Positions 1 through 13,199 of a DNA stretch of 60,160 nucleotides are shown in pieces (position 1 is the stretch's first letter; every line of letters starts with the position of its first letter). This DNA comes from Betaproteobacteria bacterium (GTDB taxonomy: Bacteria; Pseudomonadota; Gammaproteobacteria; Burkholderiales; Casimicrobiaceae), in the NCBI GenBank assembly GCA_027492485.1, contig JAPUER010000079.1, positions 71,427 to 131,586 on the forward strand, read 5' to 3'. A model generated the notes under the pieces. The model searched no databases. It was not told the origin of the DNA and saw only the letters and a program-made list of their open reading frames with translations. Both the position numbers and the translations under genes were made by a program.

Positions 1-3000
1 CCGCCGGCAATCCATCGCTGCGCGATTGCCTTGCTTTGCATGGCGTTCAGCGGCATCGGCGCGGCGCAATCCAACTACAGCATCGTGCCGGCGACGGTGC
101 CGCGTGCCGTGCTTGGCAATTCCTATACACAGACTTTCAGCTTCTCCCCGCAAGCGTTGGTTGCGATGCTGCCGGCGGCTGGCAACATTCCGCCGGGGAT
201 GACCTACAACCCGCTCACAAAAACGCTGAGCGGCACGCCGACGGCGGAGGGCATCTATGTCTTTGAACTGTCCGCCATCGTCGGCATCAGCTGGGCCACG
301 CAGCGCTACTACTTGACCGTGGCGCGCGTGCCGCTTGCAGCGGACGTCGGGACGACTGCCAGCAATGGCGCAGACGGTGTCGACGACACGCGTACCGGTC
401 CGGATGGTAACAATGGAGCTGCTAGTTTCTACGGCTTCCCTGGTGACTCTGGGTTCTTTCTTGAGCAACTATTCGATACAGCCCCTGGCGGCGCGGGGGC
501 GTGGGCAACGAACACCAACCACTTCAGCGCAAACGCTTCATGGTCGACGCCGTACCTGGGTGGCAGCGGTGGCGTGGGCGGCGCCGGCGGACATGGGCCC
601 AGGGGAGGCAGTGGCGGCAAAGGCGGCGACGGGGACGCCATGGGCACCACCGCCATAGGCGGAGGCGGCGCGGGGGGCAATGCCTACTATGCCATCCAGT
701 TAGTCGGTTATCCCACGGGCCTGACATGTTCGTATGCTTCCTGTGGTGGCGCGAACGGTGGTCAAGGTGGACGAGGCGCGACCGCACTGCTCATAACCGC
801 CGGCGAACTTACCAACACCGCAACGGTGGAGGGCGGCCTGGGTGGCTCGGGCGGAGCGGGCGGAGCAGGCGGAACGGGTGGTCGCGGCGGCGACGGTGGC
901 GCGGGGGGCTCAACCGTGAGCACTGCGGGAGGTCTAGTTCCTGGTGTGCCCGGCAACGGCGGCAATGGTTCCGATGGCGGCACCGGGGGCGACGGCGGCA
1001 AAGGAGGCGCTGGTGGCGCCGGCGTCGAGGTCCGTGGCGCCACGCTGATCAACCGCGGTGTCATCTATGGCGGCGCCGCTGGCGTCGGTGGAATTCCCGG
1101 AGACGGTGGCGCTGGCGGCGCTGCCGGCGCCGGGGGGGCTAGTAGTGGCCCATCTGCCCCCTCGGGCAGCGGCGGTCAAGCAGGCGTTGCCGGTTTGACG
1201 GGTAGCGGCGGCGCCGGCGGTCTGGCCGGCAACGGCGTTGACGTCGATGGCGGGGCGACCCTCGACAATAGGTCCAGAATCACCGGGGGCAGCGGTGGCG
1301 TGGGCGGTGTTGGCGAGGCCTTTGCGGCCGACAACGCTAGTGCCACGCGGGGCATCGGCGGTGCCGGCACTACGGGCGGCGCGGGAGTTTTCGGCCTAGG
1401 TGGTTCGACACTGAATAACAGCGGCGTCATTTACGGCGGCGTGGGCGGGCCAGGTGGCAACGGCGGCGATAGCCGATTCCAGTGTACGGGGTCACTGCTG
1501 TGTTCGGTGTACGCGGGTTTGCCCGGCACCGGCGGCAACGGCGGAAGCGGGGGGGCGGCGATTTACTTCGGAAGCGCCACTGCGATTAACACCGGCCTGC
1601 TGATCGGCGGCACCGGTGCAGCTGCGGGTGCGGCCGGCTCGACGCAAAGCGCCACCCCCTTGGATGTTGCCGCCAACCGCGCGGGCGACGGGGGGCCGGG
1701 CGCGCGGCTGGGGAATGGTGCATCGCTCACCAGTACCTCCAGCGGGCTGTTCAGCGGTGGGGTGTCCGGTGGCGATGGCGCCGATGGCTTGCCTGGGGTC
1801 TACGCGATGCACGCCGGCGATGGTGGCTCCGGACTGGTGATGACCGGCGGCACCTTCACGGCGACCGGAGTCGACAACGGGGGCGACTCGGCCATTGTCG
1901 CGGGCGGCAAAGGCGGCGCCGGCGGGGGCTCACAGTTTAGTGGCGGCACGGGCGGCAATGGTGGCCATGGCATCTTGGGCACTGGCTCGGCAAGCATTAC
2001 CGATGGCGGCTTCGTGAAGTTTGCCGGTGGCCATGCCGGTGCAGGTGGGGTCGCCGGCAACGGCGGGGCCGGCGGCGCGGGGGCGAGTCTGAGCGGGTCC
2101 GCGGCATTGGTTACGCAGGCTACGTCCCGTTATCTGGGCGGCAATGGGGCCAGCGGCGGTGTCACTTGCTTTACCGGACGTAGCCCGTCGCAAACGGTGC
2201 CGGCGGATGCGGGTCCGGGCGGTGCCGGACTGCAGGTGGCCGGCATGACCGTAACGCACCGCGGGCGCGCCGTGGGGGGCAACGGTGGTGCGTCGGTGCA
2301 GCCGGGCGCAGGTGACTGCGGCGGGGGCGGGGCAGCCGCACCCAACGCCGCGGCGGGTGGCAGCGGCATTGTCGCGAATGGCAATGCCAGCGTGATCCAT
2401 GCCGGACAAGCGACCGGCGGTTTTGCCGGTGGCTCGACCAGCGAGGTGGATCGTGCGCCTGCCATCGCATTGCACAACGGCGGCAATACGCTGGAGTTGA
2501 ACGCCGGCTACACGCTGACGGGCAACGTGGTGAGCGACAGCGGTAGCGGCGCTACTGGCGACACGCTTGCGTTGGGCGGTACCGTGAGCGCCGCTTTCGA
2601 TCTGTCGCAGCTTGGCGATAGCGCCAAGTTTCGCGGGTTTGCGGGGTTGCGCAAGAGTGGCAGCAGCACGTGGACTGTAACTGGCGACAGCGCTTTCGAC
2701 GGCCCCTTGACGGTTGCCGAGGGCACGCTCGAGATGAACGGGCGTTTGACCGCAAGTGCCGTCGCGGTCAATGCCGGCACCTTGACTGGCGTCGGCCAGG
2801 TAGGCGCTATGCTCAATGCGGGCATCGTTGCGCCGGGCCCGGCCAGTCAAGTCGGCACGCTGACCGTGGCGAGCTTCAGCCAGATGGCTGCGGGTATCCT
2901 GTCGTCGCGCATTTATGCGGCCGGCGCGTCCCAGCTCCAGGTGAACGGCGCGGCCACGCTGGCCGGCGCGATCCGCGTGACGCTCGATACCACCCCGACG

Positions 3001-4920
3001 ATCGGGACGCGGTACACGCTCGTCTCCGCGACTTCGATCAGCGGTACTTTCAGTGCGCTGACGTTCGCCGCAAGCTTGCCGACGAACGTGACCGCCCGTC
3101 TCGTTTACAGCGCGACGAAAGTGGAGCTCGTGATCGGCGGCTTGCCGGCGACTCACTTCAAGCTGGTGCCGAGCTTGACGCAGGTGCCTTTCGGAGCCGC
3201 GTTCAGCGTCACGGTGACGGCGCTCGACGCCAACGAACAGACCGTGACGGACTACGCCGGTACCGTGCGTTTCGGCAGCAGCGACGCCAGTGCGACGTTG
3301 CCTCCCGATTCCGCGTTGAACAATGGCGCGGGGACGTTTGCCACGACGCTGCGAACTGTGGGGGCGCAAAGCATCACGGCGACGGACACGGTGGCGCCGA
3401 CGATCACTGGCGCCGTGTCGATCGACGTCATTCGTGCAGCGCAGACGATCACCTTTGCCCAACCTTCCGCGCAAACCTGGGGCGCAAGGCCGACACTCAG
3501 CGCGAGCGTCAGTTCTGGCCTGACCATCATGTTCACCGCGTCCGGTGCGTGCACGGTCGCCTCCTCGACGGCGACGACGGTCACGCTCAATCTCACCGAC
3601 GTGGGCGATTGCACGGTGGCGGCGGCGCAGCCCGGTAACACGCAGTACTTGGCGGCACCGTCCGTGAGCCGCGCCTTCGCGGTCAACAAGGCGGAGCAGA
3701 CGATCGCGTTTACCTCCGCGGTGCCGAATCCGGCGCGGGCGGGCCAGACGTATACCGTCAGCGCGACCGGCGGCGCGTCGACGCAACCGGTAGTGTTCAG
3801 CACGGCGGCGGCCGCCGCAATCTGCACGGTGAACGGCTCCATTGTGAGCTTCACGGGCGTGGGCGCGTGCAGCATCGCGGCAACGCAGGCGGGCGATGCG
3901 CACTACAACGCGGCAGCTGGCGTGACGCAGGCGGTGACCATCGGCAAAGGCAGTCAGACCGTCGCAATTACCTCGTCGGCGCCGACCGGCGCTACCTACC
4001 TGGGCGCGAAGTACCGCCCCGTGGCGACGGGTGGCGCCTCCTCGCAACCGGTGCGACTGACGATCGACGCGTCGGCGAGCGCCGTGTGCGCGATCGATGG
4101 CGTTGGCGACGTGTCGTTCACGGGCGTCGGGCAATGCGTGATCGACGCCAATCAAGCAGCGGATGCAAACTACGACGCCGCCACCCAGGTGCAACAAAGC
4201 TTCGCGGTCGGCAAAGCGGAGCAAAGCATCGTTTTTGCCGCCGCGCCCAGCCTCCTGGTGGGGCAAGCGGTGACGGTGAGCGCCAGCGGCGGAAACTCCG
4301 GCAATGCGGTGGTGTTCACCAGCACAACACCAGCGATCTGCACCAGTGGCAGCAGCAATGGTGCCACTATCACGGCCGTGCTCGCCGGCAGTTGCATCGT
4401 CGCCGCCAATCAGGCCGGCGATGGCAACTACAAGGACGCCCCACAAGCAACGCTAACGATCGTAGTGGGTGCCGCCAACTCGAAGATGCAGATCACCAGC
4501 TCGCCGAACCCGTCGCGCGCGGGCATGGCGGTGACGTTCAGCATCACGGTTGCGCCGGTGTTCTCGTCCGCAGGGGTTGCCGCCGCCGCACCCGGCAGCA
4601 AGGCCGGGACTCAGATCAACGCCACGCCGACCGGCAGCGTGGAGTTGCGCGACAACGGCACGCTGCTGGCAACGCTCACGCTCGATGGCAACGGTCAGGC
4701 GAGCTTCACGACTTCGAGTCTGATCGCAGGCAATCACACGATCGTCGCGAGCTACGCCGGTGATGCGAACAACGCGTCGGCCACGGCCACGTTCGTGCAG
4801 GCGGTGGAGGCCCTGGTGGTGCCGATCTTGTCGGGCTGGTTGTTGGCCGCGCTCGCCGCGTTGCTGCTGATGACGAGCGCGTGGCAGCTGCGCCGGGGCG
4901 GTCGCAAAATCGACGCTTGA
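1..4920 (+). CDS. Giant Gly-rich exported repeat protein (5' end outside window)
   Basis: The reading frame is open to the window edge. Residues just before and after the first in-window starts (TTG 31, ATG 40) form a hydrophobic signal peptide ending near AIALLC-MAFSGIGAAQS, so the true start is probably upstream. After a short putative-Ig/cadherin-like N-terminal segment comes a very glycine-rich region (about 540-2500) with recurring GG-x-GG and N-x-GVIYGG units. Next come autotransporter-type beta-strand repeats (about 2500-3150), then at least four repeats of about 85 residues with the pattern QTI-F ... SATGG ... C-V ... ANQAGD-NY (about 3430-4460). A last Ig-like domain precedes a C-terminal hydrophobic helix and RR-rich tail (VPILSGW...LRRGGRK), which resembles an IPTL-CTERM sorting tail rather than an autotransporter barrel. 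Likely a surface or secreted adhesin-like protein; the ligand is unknown. Its C-terminal half is paralogous to the gene at 8862-11687. Confidence 0.75.
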   Translation, partial: PPAIHRCAIALLCMAFSGIGAAQSNYSIVPATVPRAVLGNSYTQTFSFSPQALVAMLPAAGNIPPGMTYNPLTKTLSGTPTAEGIYVFELSAIVGISWATQRYYLTVARVPLAADVGTTASNGADGVDDTRTGPDGNNGAASFYGFPGDSGFFLEQLFDTAPGGAGAWATNTNHFSANASWSTPYLGGSGGVGGAGGHGPRGGSGGKGGDGDAMGTTAIGGGGAGGNAYYAIQLVGYPTGLTCSYASCGGANGGQGGRGATALLITAGELTNTATVEGGLGGSGGAGGAGGTGGRGGDGGAGGSTVSTAGGLVPGVPGNGGNGSDGGTGGDGGKGGAGGAGVEVRGATLINRGVIYGGAAGVGGIPGDGGAGGAAGAGGASSGPSAPSGSGGQAGVAGLTGSGGAGGLAGNGVDVDGGATLDNRSRITGGSGGVGGVGEAFAADNASATRGIGGAGTTGGAGVFGLGGSTLNNSGVIYGGVGGPGGNGGDSRFQCTGSLLCSVYAGLPGTGGNGGSGGAAIYFGSATAINTGLLIGGTGAAAGAAGSTQSATPLDVAANRAGDGGPGARLGNGASLTSTSSGLFSGGVSGGDGADGLPGVYAMHAGDGGSGLVMTGGTFTATGVDNGGDSAIVAGGKGGAGGGSQFSGGTGGNGGHGILGTGSASITDGGFVKFAGGHAGAGGVAGNGGAGGAGASLSGSAALVTQATSRYLGGNGASGGVTCFTGRSPSQTVPADAGPGGAGLQVAGMTVTHRGRAVGGNGGASVQPGAGDCGGGGAAAPNAAAGGSGIVANGNASVIHAGQATGGFAGGSTSEVDRAPAIALHNGGNTLELNAGYTLTGNVVSDSGSGATGDTLALGGTVSAAFDLSQLGDSAKFRGFAGLRKSGSSTWTVTGDSAFDGPLTVAEGTLEMNGRLTASAVAVNAGTLTGVGQVGAMLNAGIVAPGPASQVGTLTVASFSQMAAGILSSRIYAAGASQLQVNGAATLAGAIRVTLDTTPTIGTRYTLVSATSISGTFSALTFAASLPTNVTARLVYSATKVELVIGGLPATHFKLVPSLTQVPFGAAFSVTVTALDANEQTVTDYAGTVRFGSSDASATLPPDSALNNGAGTFATTLRTVGAQSITATDTVAPTITGAVSIDVIRAAQTITFAQPSAQTWGARPTLSASVSSGLTIMFTASGACTVASSTATTVTLNLTDVGDCTVAAAQPGNTQYLAAPSVSRAFAVNKAEQTIAFTSAVPNPARAGQTYTVSATGGASTQPVVFSTAAAAAICTVNGSIVSFTGVGACSIAATQAGDAHYNAAAGVTQAVTIGKGSQTVAITSSAPTGATYLGAKYRPVATGGASSQPVRLTIDASASAVCAIDGVGDVSFTGVGQCVIDANQAADANYDAATQVQQSFAVGKAEQSIVFAAAPSLLVGQAVTVSASGGNSGNAVVFTSTTPAICTSGSSNGATITAVLAGSCIVAANQAGDGNYKDAPQATLTIVVGAANSKMQITSSPNPSRAGMAVTFSITVAPVFSSAGVAAAAPGSKAGTQINATPTGSVELRDNGTLLATLTLDGNGQASFTTSSLIAGNHTIVASYAGDANNASATATFVQAVEALVVPILSGWLLAALAALLLMTSAWQLRRGGRKIDA

Positions 4921-4976
4921 TTTGCAGTGTGGCTCAGCAACGGCGCGGGACGCATCACGCTGGCCGAGTCACGACT

Positions 4977-5096
4977 CCCTCCCCGCTCGCCGGGGAGGGC
5001 TGGGGCGGGGTAGGAAGGCGACGATCACTTTCGTGTGGCCCCTCCGGCGAGGCTGCTTACCCCCTCCCAACCTCCCCCGGCAAGCGGGGTAGGGGC
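4977..5096. repeat. Pair of inverted GC-rich REP-like repeats
   Basis: Two related units of about 38 nt (4977-5015 and about 5057-5096) lie in opposite orientation, each built around a CCCTCCCC...GGGGAGGG stem. They occupy the gap between the convergent ends of the surface-protein gene and the kinase gene. The arrangement is typical of a BIME and could also form a transcription-stopping hairpin. The rest of the 4921-5172 gap shows nothing else. Confidence 0.7.
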
Positions 5097-5172
5097 GCTC
5101 CCCGATCCTTCCGTGCCCGTTTGCTGAGGCAGCTTGTCAATCAGGAATCGACTAAGCGCAGAGCGCTGACTG

Positions 5173-7886
<2,714 letters not shown>

Positions 7887-7890
<4 letters not shown>

Positions 7891-8522
7891 GCTGCCAGCG
7901 CCTGATTGATCCAGGCCCGGGCGAAGCGCAGATCGCGGTCGACCGTGGGCACCGAGAGCGAGAGCACGTGTGCGATCTCCTCGCGCTGCATACCGGCAAA
8001 CGCCGAGAGTTCCATCACGCGCGCCGCGCGCAGGTCTTCCGCCTTCAGCTCGCGCAGCGCCTGGTCGAGCGCGACCAATTGCAACGCGTCGACGTCGCTG
8101 GCCGGCTGTTGCGCGGCCGCCAGCGTCAGCGTCAGCATGCGCGTGGGCTCATCGCGGGCGACTGCGGTTCGCGCGCGATCCACCAGAATCGAGCGCATGT
8201 AGAGCGCGCTTACCGCCAGAAAATGCGCGCGATCGACGTAATGTTTGCGGTGTCCGGGGTCGGCCGCCGTATCCGCTGCCGCGCCGCCCGGTGCTTGCGC
8301 GGCAAAAAGCCGCAGCATCGCCTCGTTGACCAGCTCGGTCGCCGCCATCGCGGCCGACCCACGCTCGCGCCGCAGCCGCGTCGCCGCCATCTGGCGCAGC
8401 GTGTCGTAAAGCTCGGGCATGAAACCGTTGGCCGCGTCGTCATCGCCCTGCTGCCAGGCATGCAGCAGCTGGGTGACATCGACGGCGTGCGCCGGGGTCG
8501 AGGAGTCGACGCGTAGGTTCAT
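7887..8522 (-). CDS. ECF-type RNA polymerase sigma factor (Sig-70_X6 / ECF43-like)
   Basis: 211 residues from ATG 8522; an in-frame extension to 8573 lacks support. Region 2 is visible around ELYDTLRQMA...ATELVNEAMLRLF. Region 4 is a helix-turn-helix near the C-terminus (GMQREEIAHVLSLSVPTVDRD), with the FARAW tail characteristic of this ECF subgroup. The stop overlaps the start of the Ser/Thr kinase by 4 nt and no anti-sigma factor is present. This is the arrangement described for kinase-controlled ECF43 sigma factors. Region 2 contains a TELVNEA stretch where phosphorylation might act, but this is not shown. Its likely targets include its own operon and perhaps the surface-protein genes either side. 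Confidence 0.9.
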
Positions 8523-8573
8523 GCCGGCGATTGTAGAAACCTCGTCGCCAATAGCGGGGCGGGATGGACGCAT

Positions 8574-8635
8574 GTCGACATTCGCGGAAAAAGGGCTGCA
8601 AACCTTGATATTACTGGGCTTTCGCGGAAAAGCTG
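8574..8635 (-). repeat. GTCGAC palindromic element, copy A (half element)
   Basis: A 62-nt arm. Read on the minus strand it begins CAGCTTTT (8635-8628), has AGG at arm positions 31-33 and ends with GTCGAC at positions 57-62 (8579-8574). The matching second arm, which would extend to about 8518, is not recognisable. It lies 51 nt upstream of the sigma-factor start, and on the other side upstream of the surface-protein gene at 8862. Confidence 0.75.
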
Positions 8636-8861
8636 TATCGGCGATCGCGGCAAGCCGCTCCTGCAGGATACGGGCCTTTCTCCGACTTGCGGGAAACGGC
8701 TAACCACCCCGCCGAAACGCCAAACCGCAGCGAGTTTGCAAAAACTTGCACTTGCGTGATAGGAACGCAACAACCGCACGCTTAGATAGATAACCGCCCC
8801 TGAAGCAACAATGCGGGTGACGGATCGACTTACCGCCGGATTTTGAGCAAGGGGATCGGAG

Positions 8862-11687
8862 ATGGCCATCGCACAGGCTGCACAGAGACAGGGCGACGCC
8901 GGGCGCCTGGGCAAGCGAATGCCGCCGCCGACCGTGCTCGGGCACGCGCGCCAGTACGCGCGATGGGCGCTGCTCGCTGTCATGGGACTGTTCACGGCTG
9001 CCGCGTCGGCGGCCACCTTGACGGTCACCAACCTCAACGACGACGGTGCCGGCTCGCTGCGCGCGCAGATCGCCGCAGCAGCAGCGGGCGACACGATCAA
9101 TTTCAGCGTTACCGGCACAATCAAGCTGGCGAGCACGCTGACGATTTCGCAAAACCTGACGATCAGCGGTCCCGGTGCCGCCAACCTGACTGTTTCGGGC
9201 GAGAACAGCACCACGCGCAATATCTACGTGACTGCCGGCTCGGTGACGATCTCGGGGCTGACCATCGCCAATGGGCACGACAGCAGCACCGGTGGCGCCG
9301 GCCTGCGCAGCGAATCCGGCACGACCGTCAATCTCAGCGATTGCGTGTTCGACTCGAACGAAGCGGCGGGAACGAGTGACGGCGGCGCGATGGCGAGCCG
9401 CGGCACGATCGCGATCACGCGCTGCACTTTCCGGGGCAACTCCGCGGATTTGGGTGGCGCACTCTACCTGGACGGGGCAACCGCAACGGTCACGGACAGC
9501 GTACTCGATTCCAATTCGGCGACGTATGGCGGCGGGATCCTGGCCGGTGCATCGCTTGTCATCAGCAACACGACGTTCAGAAGCAACCGGGCCGATTTTG
9601 ATGGTGGCGCACTCTATCTTGCGGGGACCACCCCGATTCGCTACACCACGATTCGCAACACTACGTTCAGCGGCAACCATGCTGACGGCAATGGTGGCGC
9701 GATCATCTGCACAGGTAACTGCAACCTGGCCGTGCGAAACAGCACATTGGCGGGTAACGATGCGGGCCGGGGCGCTGGCGGGCTTGCGCTCGATGATCCC
9801 AGCGCAAACGCGACCGTCGCAGCCACGATTTTCTCAGGCAATACGGTAGCGACAAGTGGCGCAGGCGCCATTTACTTCCTGGGCATCGGCGATAGCGATT
9901 CTCGCAACAGCCATTACAACCTGTTCTACGGAAACAAAGTCAACGGTGTCGACGACGACACCATCGGTTACGGCACGGCGAACTACGTCTACACCACGAC
10001 CGCGCCACTTGCGGCGCTCGCCGACAACGGCGGCCCGACGCAGACAATGATGCCAGTGGCGAGCAGCGCGGCGCTCGACAGAATCGCAGCCGGTACGCTG
10101 TGCCCGGCCACCGACCAGCGCGGCGTGGCACGCCCGCAGACCGCCGCAGGCTACGCCGGCAGCACGCCTTGCGACATCGGCGCAGTGGAACGACGCGCGG
10201 CTGCCTCTACGCTCGGCGTCACGGTCGTCGGCGCCGGCAGCGTCACGGCGGCTCCCGCGCCGACCGGCACGGGCAGCAGCGGCGGCATCTCGGGCTGCAC
10301 ATCGAGCGGCGGCGCGGCTTGCGCGGCGACCTACTTCGCCGAGAACAACATTCCCGGCATCACCCTCACCGCCAGCCCACCGGCCAGCGGCTACGCCCTG
10401 ATCTGGAGCGGCACGGGCTGCGTGCCTGTGTCGGGCAATTCGCTGCAAGCCATGGTGACGATGGATCAGAACCGCAGTTGCACGGCGACCTATTCGCAGA
10501 TGACGCTGACACTGCCGGTCGGCACCTACGGCGCGCCCTACAACCAGACCCTAAGTGCCAGCGGCGGTACCGCGCCGTACACCTACGTTCTCACCAGCGG
10601 CAGTCTGCCTGCGGGATTGGCGCTGAACAACGCCGTGCTGTCCGGCACACCGGCCGCAGCGGGCAGCTTCGCCAACTTCGTGATCACCGCGACCGACCGC
10701 AACGGTTTCTCTGTCCAACTGTCGACACTGACGATTAACCAAGCAAGTCAAACGATCACCGGCTTCGCACCGACCACGCCGGTTGTGTTCGGCGCGGCGG
10801 CGCAGACCTTGTCCGCCACCGGCGGTGCCAGTGGCAACGCGGTCACGTTCAGCGTCCTCTCGGGGCCATGCAATGTGAGCGGCAGTTCACTGTCGTACAC
10901 GGGGGCCGGCACTTGCGTGATAGCCGCCGATCAAGCCGGCAATGCCAACTACAGCGCTGCACCGCAGGTGACCGCGAGCGTCGTGGTCAATCAGGCCAGT
11001 CAAACGATCACCTTCGGCCCTCCACCCAGCCTGCTGGTGCTCGGCAGCGCCACGGTCACCGCCACCGGTGGCGGCTCCGGCAACGCCGTCATCTTCAGCA
11101 GCACCACGCCCACGATTTGCAGCAGCGGCGGCACGAACGGCGCGACGATCGCCGGCATCCTCGGCGGCAGCTGCGTCATCGCGGCCAATCAGGCCGGTAA
11201 CGCCAACTACACTGCCGCACCGCAGGTGACGCAGACCCTTGTGGTGGGCGCTGCGGGCACCAGCATGACGCTCACGGCTTCCCCGACCGCGATCAACGTG
11301 GGCGAGCGCGTGACCTTCGTCGCCACCGTGACGCCGGTGGCGGCGCAGGCCAGTGCCGCGATGCCCGGCGTCAAGGCCGGCACCCAGATCAACGCCATTC
11401 CCACCGGCAATGTGCTGTTCAGCGATAACGGCAGTCCGATGGCAACCGTTGCGCTCGACGGCAACGGTCAGGCGAGCTACAGCACAACGGCGCTGATCGC
11501 GGGTGTTCACCGCATCACGGCGAGCTATGCGGGGGACGCGAGCAATGTGAGTGCGACGGCGAATGCGGCGGTGGCGGTGCAAGCGCTGCCGGTGCCGGCG
11601 TTGCGCGAGGCGATGCTGGGCATGATGGCATTGCTGCTCGCGGCGGTGGCCGGCTTGGCGCTGCGTGCACGGCGGCGGGTCGCCTGA
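8862..11687 (+). CDS. Exported beta-helix / Ig-repeat surface protein
   Basis: 941 residues from ATG 8862, with AAGGGG at 8849-8854 as ribosome site. A long signal sequence ends near TAAASAA (about residue 50). The mature N-terminus starts ATLTVTNLNDDGAGSLR, a pattern typical of right-handed beta-helix (pectin-lyase-like, 'choice-of-anchor') surface proteins, and continues with short NTTF/SGN repeats to about residue 350. Then follow a CTS...C-x-ATY domain, a putative-Ig domain and two or three QTI-F...ANQAGN-NY repeats of about 85 residues. A terminal Ig-like domain and a hydrophobic helix plus RARRR tail (LPVPALREAML...) resemble an IPTL-CTERM-like signal. The final 200 residues closely match the protein ending at 4920, pointing to duplication. 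Function is likely cell-surface or extracellular; the ligand is unknown. Confidence 0.8.
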   Translation: MAIAQAAQRQGDAGRLGKRMPPPTVLGHARQYARWALLAVMGLFTAAASAATLTVTNLNDDGAGSLRAQIAAAAAGDTINFSVTGTIKLASTLTISQNLTISGPGAANLTVSGENSTTRNIYVTAGSVTISGLTIANGHDSSTGGAGLRSESGTTVNLSDCVFDSNEAAGTSDGGAMASRGTIAITRCTFRGNSADLGGALYLDGATATVTDSVLDSNSATYGGGILAGASLVISNTTFRSNRADFDGGALYLAGTTPIRYTTIRNTTFSGNHADGNGGAIICTGNCNLAVRNSTLAGNDAGRGAGGLALDDPSANATVAATIFSGNTVATSGAGAIYFLGIGDSDSRNSHYNLFYGNKVNGVDDDTIGYGTANYVYTTTAPLAALADNGGPTQTMMPVASSAALDRIAAGTLCPATDQRGVARPQTAAGYAGSTPCDIGAVERRAAASTLGVTVVGAGSVTAAPAPTGTGSSGGISGCTSSGGAACAATYFAENNIPGITLTASPPASGYALIWSGTGCVPVSGNSLQAMVTMDQNRSCTATYSQMTLTLPVGTYGAPYNQTLSASGGTAPYTYVLTSGSLPAGLALNNAVLSGTPAAAGSFANFVITATDRNGFSVQLSTLTINQASQTITGFAPTTPVVFGAAAQTLSATGGASGNAVTFSVLSGPCNVSGSSLSYTGAGTCVIAADQAGNANYSAAPQVTASVVVNQASQTITFGPPPSLLVLGSATVTATGGGSGNAVIFSSTTPTICSSGGTNGATIAGILGGSCVIAANQAGNANYTAAPQVTQTLVVGAAGTSMTLTASPTAINVGERVTFVATVTPVAAQASAAMPGVKAGTQINAIPTGNVLFSDNGSPMATVALDGNGQASYSTTALIAGVHRITASYAGDASNVSATANAAVAVQALPVPALREAMLGMMALLLAAVAGLALRARRRVA

Positions 11688-11697
11688 CGACGCAGGG

Positions 11698-11783
11698 TAG
11701 GCGCGAGCTTGATCGCGCTTCGTGGCCGGAGAGAGCGCGGTCGAGCCCGCGCCTGCCGAAACCTTGCGCGGTCAAGCCCGCGC

Positions 11784-11786
<3 letters not shown>
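11698..11786. repeat. REP-like GTAGGCGCG repeat cluster
   Basis: Three related units of the pattern GTAGGCGCGAGCTTGATCGC, the second and third inverted (GCGGTCGAGCCCGCGCCTGC and a near copy). They lie between the convergent ends of the surface-protein gene and the dehydrogenase gene; the last unit includes the dehydrogenase stop codon. Such units are commonly REP sequences and may act as a bidirectional end of transcripts. Confidence 0.65.
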
Positions 11787-12857
<1,071 letters not shown>

Positions 12858-12947
12858 GGTGGTCCCGATTGCACTGCGATAAAGCGTGCCGGGCAGTCTA
12901 GCGGTCGCGCCTGTCGCGATAGCCATTACCGCGTCATTCGGCGGTTA

Positions 12948-13009
12948 TGGCTTTTTTCGCGTAACCCTTATCCAATAAGGGTACCGGGCTGAAAATTGCG
13001 AAAGTCGAC
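12948..13009 (+). repeat. GTCGAC palindromic element, copy B (half element)
   Basis: A 62-nt arm starting TGGCTTTT and ending in GTCGAC (13004-13009). It contains a perfect 8-bp internal hairpin, ACCCTTAT-cca-ATAAGGGT. The second arm is missing, and a different dispersed repeat begins 32 nt further on. It lies 91 nt upstream of the dehydrogenase start. Confidence 0.75.
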
Positions 13010-13040
13010 TCGGATGTGGAAGACGGCCCGGCGTGCGGAC

Positions 13041-13140
13041 TGTCATCCTGAGCAAAGCGAAGGATCGGGCGGCACACGTCGGGACTGATTGAGGGCTTCG
13101 GCGCATACCAACTGATGTTTCGCTACGCTCAACATGACAA
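13041..13140. repeat. Inverted pair of TCATCCTGAGC...GAAGG dispersed repeats
   Basis: TGTCATCCTGAGC-AAAGCGAAGG at 13041-13063 faces an inverted relative (GTTTCGCTACGCTCAACATGACA) at 13117-13139. Relatives occur at 25585-25666 and 40210-40281. With copy B of the GTCGAC element this accounts for the 12858-13199 gap; no gene is evident there. Confidence 0.65.
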
Positions 13141-13199
13141 ATCATGTGACGACGCCCAATCGAATAAAGGGATTACGCCAAAAGCGGCTGCACCGACGA

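Noticed and set aside
540-2500. Gly-rich region as a CRISPR-like or tandem DNA repeat
   Set aside because: The repetition is at the protein level with variable codons and spacing. There are no constant repeats with unique spacers.
1930-4446. Long open frame of 838 codons on the minus strand
   Set aside because: It lies entirely opposite the giant surface-protein gene. Its translation is Arg/Ala/Gly-rich with no recognisable domain, as expected for the shadow of a high-GC gene.
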